Source of the DNA: Acidobacteriota bacterium
GTDB taxonomy: Bacteria > Acidobacteriota > Terriglobia > Terriglobales > Acidobacteriaceae
Direction: 5' to 3'
NCBI GenBank assembly: GCA_025353435.1
Contig: JANXQR010000362.1
Span: 1-5,908 of the forward strand
Length of the DNA stretch: 5,908 bases
Shown here: piece by piece, positions 1 to 4,325 of the stretch
Position numbering within the stretch: position 1 is the stretch's first letter
How the letters are laid out: each line of letters begins with the position of its first letter
The notes under the pieces: model-generated
The model's database searches: none
Seen by the model: only the letters and a program-made list of their open reading frames with translations
Told to the model about the DNA's origin: nothing
Program-made: the position numbers and the translations under genes

Positions 1-180
1 CTTCTGGATTACGATCGCGACGGTTGGCTCGATATCTACCTTGTAAACGGGTCAACCCTCGATGCACTCTCTGGGAAATCCAATCCTCTCCATGCAGCGC
101 TGTTCAATAGTGCAAGGGAAGGGCATGACCGGCGTGTTGTCCAGCGGCAGGCCCTGCGCGGCGAGGTCTGCGGCAGGTGA
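1..180 (+). pseudogene. 3'-truncated remnant of a CRTAC1-like FG-GAP repeat gene
   Basis: Frame 1 is open from the window edge to TGA 178-180. Codons 1-37 read as one FG-GAP blade with the calcium-loop motif DYDRDGWLD, followed by IYLVNGST and HAALF. About 28 of 37 residues are identical to residues 105-141 of the protein encoded at 303-2210. After base 111 the similarity ends abruptly. The expected HNN-DGTF-T stretch, the six further blades and the ASPIC/UnbV domain are all missing, and 22 unrelated Arg-rich codons precede the stop. No other forward frame in 112-302 resumes the family pattern. The simplest reading is a paralog that lost about 500 C-terminal residues by deletion or recombination near base 112. 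Its start lies outside the window, so whether a short secreted product is still made cannot be judged. A sequencing or assembly error is unlikely to explain loss of the whole remainder. Confidence 0.75.
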
Positions 181-265
181 GTTAAAGCCGCCCAAACCTT
201 AGCGTTCGTTCGCTATTCGTTAACGCGGCACAGATTGCAGCCACGTTGCCTGAGCGGGTTTGGGG

Positions 266-302
266 TTGAGTTCTGACGCAAGCCCTCCTGTATGATTCAG
301 GT
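266..302 (+). promoter_or_regulatory. candidate promoter giving a leaderless or near-leaderless transcript
   Basis: TATGAT at 291-296 matches the -10 consensus at five of six positions. A weak -35, TTGAGT, lies at 266-271 with a long 19-base spacer. The last base of the -10 is seven bases before G303, the first base of the GTG start of the downstream gene, so initiation at the usual distance would fall at or within a base or two of the start codon. There is no convincing Shine-Dalgarno sequence before GTG 303, which fits leaderless translation. The -10 is good, the -35 is poor, and no start site has been measured. Confidence 0.45.
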
Positions 303-2210
303 GTGCCGAGAGACTTCGAATCGATACAAAAATGCCTCATTACTTATAGCGTTATCGCCGGCTTGCTTGCAGCCACTGTCTGTAAGCTTCCTCTCATGGC
401 ACAGCAGACTCAGAGCGGGATGGGCAGTAACCCTGGTGGGTCGAAGGCCGTCTACGACTCAATGAAGCGCCCCATCACTGCCGGTGGGTTTGTCGATAGC
501 GGCCCGGTGGTCTTTGAGGATGCGACCAAGGCAGCTGGGCTCTCCGGCTGGACTCACGTAATGGGTGCGGCAGACAAGAAACTGATCATTGACACCAACG
601 GCTCCGGCGTGGGGCTGATGGATTACGACAACGATGGATGGCTGGATATCTACCTGGTCAACGGTTCCACTTTCGATGCGCTGGACGGGAAGGAAACGCC
701 GCCGCACGCCGCCTTGTTCCACAACAACCATGACGGCACGTTTACCGATGTCGCCGCAAAGGCCGGCGTAACCAACGACCGCTGGGGCTTTGGCGTGGCC
801 GTCGCGGACTACGACAACGACGGCTGGCCTGATATTTTCGTGACGAACTACGGCAAAAATCGGCTCTACCACAACAATCGCGACGGCACGTTCACTGACA
901 TTGCGGAGAAAGCCGGTGTCACGCTGGGCAACTGGAGCGCCGGGGCCACCTGGGGCGACTACGACGGCGATGGGCGCCTGGACTTGTTTGTCACTGGCTA
1001 TGTGCACTTCGATCGCAACAACCTGCCCTATGCCAAGACGAGAGCCGCAAGCAACAATGCCTGTGAGTTTCGTGGCGTGCCTGTAATGTGTGGGCCGCGT
1101 GGTCTTGAGAGCGAGCCGGACCACTTGTTTCATAACAATGGCGATGGGACTTTTTCCGACACCTCGACGAAGGCGGGGGTGGCCGACGAGGTCAACCACT
1201 TCTACGGCTTGACGCCGGTTTTTGTCGATGTAAATAACGATGGAAAGGTGGACCTGGCAGTCGCCAATGACTCCACACTGAGCTACCTGTTTCTCAACCG
1301 AGGCGACGGCACATTTGAAGATGCGAGCCTGACGTCGGGCTTTGCGCTCAACGAAGATGGCCGCGAGGTAGCTGCCATGGGTGTCGCGGTTGGCGATTAT
1401 CTAAACAACGGCCGCGTCGATTTTGCCATCAGCGACTTCTCCGACGAATCCAAATTGCTGTTTCGCAACGAGGGCGCGGCCGGCTTCAGCGAAGTGTCCA
1501 TTCGATCGGGCCTCGGCAAAAAATCGATCCCGTTCCTCAGTTGGGGAACGGGCTTTCTGGACTTCGACAACGATGGCCGGCTCGACTTGATGCTCGTCAA
1601 CGGCCATATCTATCCGGCAGCCGACAACCATGATTGGGGAACATCTTATGCGCAGAGAACGCTGTTGTTCCGCAACACAGGCGACGGTCAATTCGTAGAG
1701 GTGCCGCCCGTGATTGGCTCCGGACTGGCGGTACTGACGTCGGGGCGCGGTGCTGCATTTGGCGATCTGTTCAATAACGGCAAGATCGACGTTGTCATTA
1801 CTCCGGTCGACGGCCCTCCCCTGCTGCTGAAAAACGTCAATCCCGATCACCATCATTGGGTGGGACTAAAGCTGGTGGGCGGGCCGGCAAGTCCCCGCGA
1901 CGCGGTGGGCGCGACGGTTTACCTGACAGCCAACGGCATGCGGCAGCGCCAGGATGTGGTGAGCGGCGGGAGCTATGTCTCGACGAACGATCCACGGTCG
2001 CACTTCGGCCTGGGTGATTCTACGGATGCTGGCGCCGCCGAGATTCACTGGCCCTCCGGCGCAAAGGAGACCGTGAGACTCCCCGCTGTGGATAGGATCT
2101 ATACCGTCACGGAAGGCAAAGGAATTACCGGGACTCTGTGCTCTGCGCCACCCTGCCGCGCTGTCGCTCCTGTTACGGTTGAATCGACTGTCCCGAAGGC
2201 CAAGCCATGA
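303..2210 (+). CDS. secreted CRTAC1-like protein: seven FG-GAP blades plus ASPIC/UnbV domain
   Basis: 635 aa, exported. A hydrophobic segment at residues 12-33 ends in a signal-peptidase-I-like site (LMA before QQTQ). Seven FG-GAP blades follow, with calcium-loop motifs at residues 107 (DYDNDGWLD), 169 (DYDNDGWPD), 219 (DYDGDGRLD), 309 (DVNNDGKVD), 365 (DYLNNGRVD), 420 (DFDNDGRLD) and 488 (DLFNNGKID). The fifth and seventh lack the acidic residues at loop positions 3 and 5 and may not bind metal. Repeated LFHNN-DGTF strands separate them. An insert between blades 3 and 4 carries Cys254 and Cys263 (MCGPRG), a likely disulfide also seen in the neighbour. Residues about 530-603 form the ASPIC/UnbV domain (GGSYVSTNDPRSHFGLGD, IHWPSG). 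Cys613 and Cys618 lie in a short tail. GTG 303 is chosen because it gives the signal peptide its N-terminus; an in-frame stop lies at 267-269 and no ATG lies between. The molecular function of bacterial members is not established; a scaffold or binding role at the cell surface is inferred. No catalytic motif is visible. Confidence 0.95.
   Translation: MPRDFESIQKCLITYSVIAGLLAATVCKLPLMAQQTQSGMGSNPGGSKAVYDSMKRPITAGGFVDSGPVVFEDATKAAGLSGWTHVMGAADKKLIIDTNGSGVGLMDYDNDGWLDIYLVNGSTFDALDGKETPPHAALFHNNHDGTFTDVAAKAGVTNDRWGFGVAVADYDNDGWPDIFVTNYGKNRLYHNNRDGTFTDIAEKAGVTLGNWSAGATWGDYDGDGRLDLFVTGYVHFDRNNLPYAKTRAASNNACEFRGVPVMCGPRGLESEPDHLFHNNGDGTFSDTSTKAGVADEVNHFYGLTPVFVDVNNDGKVDLAVANDSTLSYLFLNRGDGTFEDASLTSGFALNEDGREVAAMGVAVGDYLNNGRVDFAISDFSDESKLLFRNEGAAGFSEVSIRSGLGKKSIPFLSWGTGFLDFDNDGRLDLMLVNGHIYPAADNHDWGTSYAQRTLLFRNTGDGQFVEVPPVIGSGLAVLTSGRGAAFGDLFNNGKIDVVITPVDGPPLLLKNVNPDHHHWVGLKLVGGPASPRDAVGATVYLTANGMRQRQDVVSGGSYVSTNDPRSHFGLGDSTDAGAAEIHWPSGAKETVRLPAVDRIYTVTEGKGITGTLCSAPPCRAVAPVTVESTVPKAKP
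792..823 (+). repeat. DNA-level repeat within FG-GAP blade 2, copy 1
   Basis: A 32-base stretch encoding GVAVADYDNDG is repeated at 2651-2682 with one mismatch, at base 800 versus 2659; the final 23 bases are identical. It encodes the same blade position in the two paralogs. This could be recent common ancestry or gene conversion, and it offers a short homology for recombination between the genes. Confidence 0.8.
2195..2210 (+). promoter_or_regulatory. Shine-Dalgarno and ATGA overlap coupling the two propeller genes
   Basis: GAAGG at 2195-2199 lies seven bases before ATG 2207. That ATG shares bases with the TGA stop (2208-2210) of the preceding gene. The four-base overlap indicates translational coupling and a single transcript. 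It also fixes the start of the second gene, because the next residues form a normal signal peptide. Confidence 0.8.
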
Positions 2211-3979
2211 GGCATCCGTGGGCGGCGTGCGCGGCATTTCTGCTTCTGGTTTCTCTCTTCCCTGGCCGGGCTTCAACCGCCTCTGCGCAAACCAAGGCTT
2301 CCCCGACGCAATCGACGGCGCAATCCGCATCGGCCTCCGCTGCTCCGGCAACATTTGTCGATATCACCGAGAAGTCCGGGGTTCATTTTCTCCATCAGTC
2401 GCCGCACACCACGCGCAAATACCTGCTCGAGACCATGGGCTCGGGAGTAGCCCTGTTCGACTGCGATAACGATGGCCGCCTCGACCTCTACCTGGTCAAC
2501 GGCGCCCCGTATACCGACCCCACACCCAAGGGTTTTGTTCCGCGAAAGACCGGCCCGGAAGATTGGAACCGCATGTATCGCCAAAGGGCCGATGGCTCCT
2601 TTGAGGACATCACGGAAAAATCGGGACTCAAGGGGGTTGGTTACGGCATGGGCGTGGCAGTCGCGGACTACGACAACGACGGATACGAGGATGTTTTCGT
2701 GACTGCGTATGGCGGCAATCGCCTTTACCACAACAACGGCGACTGCACCTTCACCGACGTGACGGAAAAGGCCGGCGTCAGCGGCGACGGGTGGTCGAGT
2801 TCCGCTGCGTGGGTCGATTTGGACAACGACGGCCTCCTCGACCTGGTGGTGGCGCGCTACGTTATTTGGGATTGGGCTGACGTCTGGTGCGGCGAGCATC
2901 GCGAAGGCTACCGCGGTGTTTGCCACCCGGATGTTTTCGGTCCGATTGCCATGCTTGTGTATCACAATGACGGCAACGGCCACTTCACTGAGGTTTCGCA
3001 TAAGCTGGGGCTGGACAAGCCGGCTAAAGCCCTGGGTCTCGCCTTTGCCGACTATGACCACGACGGCCGCGTAGATATTTTTGTCGCCAATGATTCGATG
3101 CCCGAGTTTCTTTTCCATCAAAAGCCGGATGGGACCTTCGAGGAAATCGGTCTCGAGTCAGCGGTGGCGGTGAATTCGGAGGGACAAACCTACGCCGGTA
3201 TGGGGGTTGACTTCGCAGACTACGACAATGATGGATGGCCCGATATTATGGTCTCAGACCTGGCCAATCAAAGGTACGCCCTCTACCAGAATAATCGCGA
3301 TGGGTCGTTCAACTACGCCTCACTCCAAAGTGGAATCAGTTCCGCTTCGCAGCGCCACTCCGGCTGGAGCCTGCGATTCATTGACTACGACAACGATGGG
3401 TGGAAAGATCTGCTTGTCGCGCAAGGGCACGATATGGATAACATCGAGATTGTTTCTCCCATGCTTCGCTATCGGGAGCCTATGCTGCTGCTTCGCAACA
3501 CTGGTAAGGCGTTTGTCGATGTCTCCCAGATTTCAGGGGATGTCTTCCAGCAGGGATGGGTGGGGCGCGGAATGGCGATCGGCGATATCGACAACGACGG
3601 GCGTATCGATGCAGTGGTTAGTACCAACGGCGGCGCCGCGCATATCCTGCTCAACAAGACGAACACCTCTAGCCACTGGATCACGTTGCATCTTACCGGA
3701 CACAAGAGCAATCGAGATGGCATTGGTGCCGTAGTGAAACTGACGACTGTCCATGGTTCGCAGTGGGTTACTGTGACTACCGCGAGCGGCTACCTCTCTT
3801 CGAGCGATCCCCGGGTACATTTCGGGCTGGGAGATAGCCTTGTGGCCAACAGCATCGAGATCCGCTGGCCCAGCGGTATCGTCCAGACTTTGACCAATAT
3901 TATGGGCGATCGGCAGGTGCAGGTTGATGAGCCCACAGGCCCCCCGCCGGCGGGCACGGCCGGACCATCTCGACCCTGA
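2207..3979 (+). CDS. secreted CRTAC1-like protein, second paralog: FG-GAP blades plus ASPIC/UnbV domain
   Basis: 590 aa with a clear signal peptide: MRHPW, hydrophobic residues 6-18, and an ASA-QT cleavage site near residue 27. A Ser/Ala/Thr linker runs to about residue 48. Seven intact calcium-loop motifs lie at residues 85 (DCDNDGRLD), 154 (DYDNDGYED), 204 (DLDNDGLLD), 282 (DYDHDGRVD), 338 (DYDNDGWPD), 393 (DYDNDGWKD) and 460 (DIDNDGRID), as in a seven-bladed propeller. The ASPIC/UnbV domain is at about 503-573 (GYLSSSDPRVHFGLGD, IRWPSG). Cys228 and Cys239 sit in the insert between blades 3 and 4, matching the Cys pair of the upstream paralog. Two further cysteines are odd: Cys86 inside the first calcium loop, and Cys180 replacing the usual Gly of a DGTF strand. 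The tail (PTGPPPAGTAGPSRP) is proline-rich, with no PEP-CTERM or other sorting signal. It overlaps the preceding gene by four bases and is closest in style to it, so the two probably arose by duplication and may act together outside the inner membrane. Substrate or partner is unknown. Confidence 0.95.
   Translation: MRHPWAACAAFLLLVSLFPGRASTASAQTKASPTQSTAQSASASAAPATFVDITEKSGVHFLHQSPHTTRKYLLETMGSGVALFDCDNDGRLDLYLVNGAPYTDPTPKGFVPRKTGPEDWNRMYRQRADGSFEDITEKSGLKGVGYGMGVAVADYDNDGYEDVFVTAYGGNRLYHNNGDCTFTDVTEKAGVSGDGWSSSAAWVDLDNDGLLDLVVARYVIWDWADVWCGEHREGYRGVCHPDVFGPIAMLVYHNDGNGHFTEVSHKLGLDKPAKALGLAFADYDHDGRVDIFVANDSMPEFLFHQKPDGTFEEIGLESAVAVNSEGQTYAGMGVDFADYDNDGWPDIMVSDLANQRYALYQNNRDGSFNYASLQSGISSASQRHSGWSLRFIDYDNDGWKDLLVAQGHDMDNIEIVSPMLRYREPMLLLRNTGKAFVDVSQISGDVFQQGWVGRGMAIGDIDNDGRIDAVVSTNGGAAHILLNKTNTSSHWITLHLTGHKSNRDGIGAVVKLTTVHGSQWVTVTTASGYLSSSDPRVHFGLGDSLVANSIEIRWPSGIVQTLTNIMGDRQVQVDEPTGPPPAGTAGPSRP
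2651..2682 (+). repeat. DNA-level repeat within FG-GAP blade 2, copy 2
   Basis: This is the partner of the stretch at 792-823 (31 of 32 bases identical), encoding the second calcium loop of the downstream paralog. Flanking bases diverge quickly, apart from a shared TTTTCGTGAC shortly downstream. Confidence 0.8.
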
Positions 3980-4004
3980 ACCGCGGGCGCACAGCGGCTC
4001 GTTT

Positions 4005-4048
4005 GCCGGACTCCACGCTGAGAGGTGGCAACAAGCGAGAGTTCCGGC
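4005..4048 (+). terminator. imperfect hairpin after the propeller operon, possible terminator
   Basis: The outer stem pairs GCCGGACTC (4005-4013) with GAGTTCCGGC (4039-4048), with one bulged T at 4042. After a small internal loop, CGCT (4016-4019) pairs with AGCG (4034-4037), leaving a 14-base loop. It begins 25 bases after the TGA of the second propeller gene. The following CCTGTTTCTATCT is only moderately T-rich, so this may be a weak terminator or a 3'-end stabilising structure. Confidence 0.45.
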
Positions 4049-4154
4049 CCTGTTTCTATCTGATTGATGTTCAATGATATCCACGTTGACATTCTTGCAG
4101 GACACGGCGTGCATCCTCTGCCTTTTAGAGCTTGAAATCGAGCCCGAATAAACC

Positions 4155-4183
4155 TTGACAGTGGTCCGCCGGAGAGATAGGAT
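4155..4183 (+). promoter_or_regulatory. sigma70-like promoter for the TonB-dependent receptor gene
   Basis: A perfect -35 box TTGACA (4155-4160) is followed after exactly 17 bases by TAGGAT (4178-4183), which keeps four of six -10 consensus bases including the important second A and last T. The predicted start is near 4190, giving a leader of about 133 bases before GTG 4323. The receptor therefore probably has its own promoter, separate from the propeller operon. Confidence 0.55.
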
Positions 4184-4192
4184 TGTCCGCTG

Positions 4193-4227
4193 TGGAATCG
4201 TTTCCCCTCAATATGGTATCGATTCCA
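4193..4227 (+). promoter_or_regulatory. 8-bp perfect inverted repeat at the 5' end of the receptor leader
   Basis: TGGAATCG (4193-4200) and CGATTCCA (4220-4227) are exact reverse complements separated by 19 bases, extendable outward by G-T pairs. The first arm starts about three bases after the predicted transcription start. It could be an mRNA 5' stem-loop that protects or regulates the transcript, or a DNA operator just downstream of the promoter. Confidence 0.4.
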
Positions 4228-4259
4228 TGCAAGAGTAGCTGCAGACCGCCAACAGTCCA

Positions 4260-4284
4260 CCGTTGCGATTATCTGAAATCACGG
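4260..4284 (+). promoter_or_regulatory. bulged stem-loop in the receptor leader
   Basis: CCGT (4260-4263) pairs with ACGG (4281-4284). After a three-base bulge (TGC), GATT (4267-4270) pairs with AATC (4277-4280) around the six-base loop ATCTGA. It sits 28 bases before the Shine-Dalgarno sequence. No known riboswitch core was recognised. Confidence 0.3.
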
Positions 4285-4311
4285 CTTCAGTCAAAAAAGA
4301 AAAGGTCACTC

Positions 4312-4325
4312 AAGGAGAGCCAGTG
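4312..4325 (+). promoter_or_regulatory. strong Shine-Dalgarno fixing the GTG start of the receptor
   Basis: AAGGAG at 4312-4317 lies five bases before GTG 4323. This decides the start in favour of a GTG that opens a positively charged signal-peptide N-terminus. The in-frame ATGs at 4404 and 4413 fall inside the signal-peptide hydrophobic core and would not give an export signal. Confidence 0.8.

Larger units (their letters stand above)
3980..4322 (+). other. noncoding gap: end of propeller operon, receptor promoter and leader
   Basis: No credible protein-coding gene lies in these 343 bases. The open frames crossing it on the minus strand have no recognisable domain and are shadows running out of the propeller gene. 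It contains, in order, a long imperfect hairpin (4005-4048), a sigma70-like promoter (4155-4183), two leader stem-loops (4193-4227 and 4260-4284), an A-rich patch (4292-4303) and a strong Shine-Dalgarno sequence (4312-4317). Confidence 0.75.

Noticed and set aside
202..226. Five-base inverted repeat GCGTT/AACGC as a terminator for the upstream remnant
   Set aside because: The stem is only five pairs with a 15-base loop and no T-run after it, so it is likely chance.
459..1199. Long minus-strand open frame (246 codons) opposite the first propeller gene
   Set aside because: It is rich in runs of Val/Ile that mirror the repeated Asp/Asn codons of FG-GAP loops on the other strand. It has no domain, signal or ribosome site of its own.
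2273..3121. Long minus-strand open frame (282 codons) opposite the second propeller gene
   Set aside because: It shows the same repetitive Val/Ile pattern caused by antisense reading of Asp-rich repeats; the + strand gene is unambiguous.
303..3979. Link to enediyne antibiotic biosynthesis through the UnbV name
   Set aside because: The ASPIC/UnbV domain is widespread in secreted FG-GAP proteins, and no polyketide synthase or other cassette gene is in the window.
4086..4114. A first perfect TTGACA as an alternative receptor promoter
   Set aside because: The hexamer 17 bases downstream is GTGCAT, and no better -10 lies at 16 or 18 bases. The TTGACA at 4155 has a better partner.
3533..4260. Two minus-strand open frames spanning the gap before the receptor gene
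   Set aside because: They run from noncoding DNA into the 3' end of the propeller gene, have no recognisable domain, and lie over hairpins and a promoter.
4190..4322. Cobalamin riboswitch before the TonB receptor
   Set aside because: I could not find the conserved B12-box (AGCCACTG-like) or the multi-stem core, and the leader is short for one.
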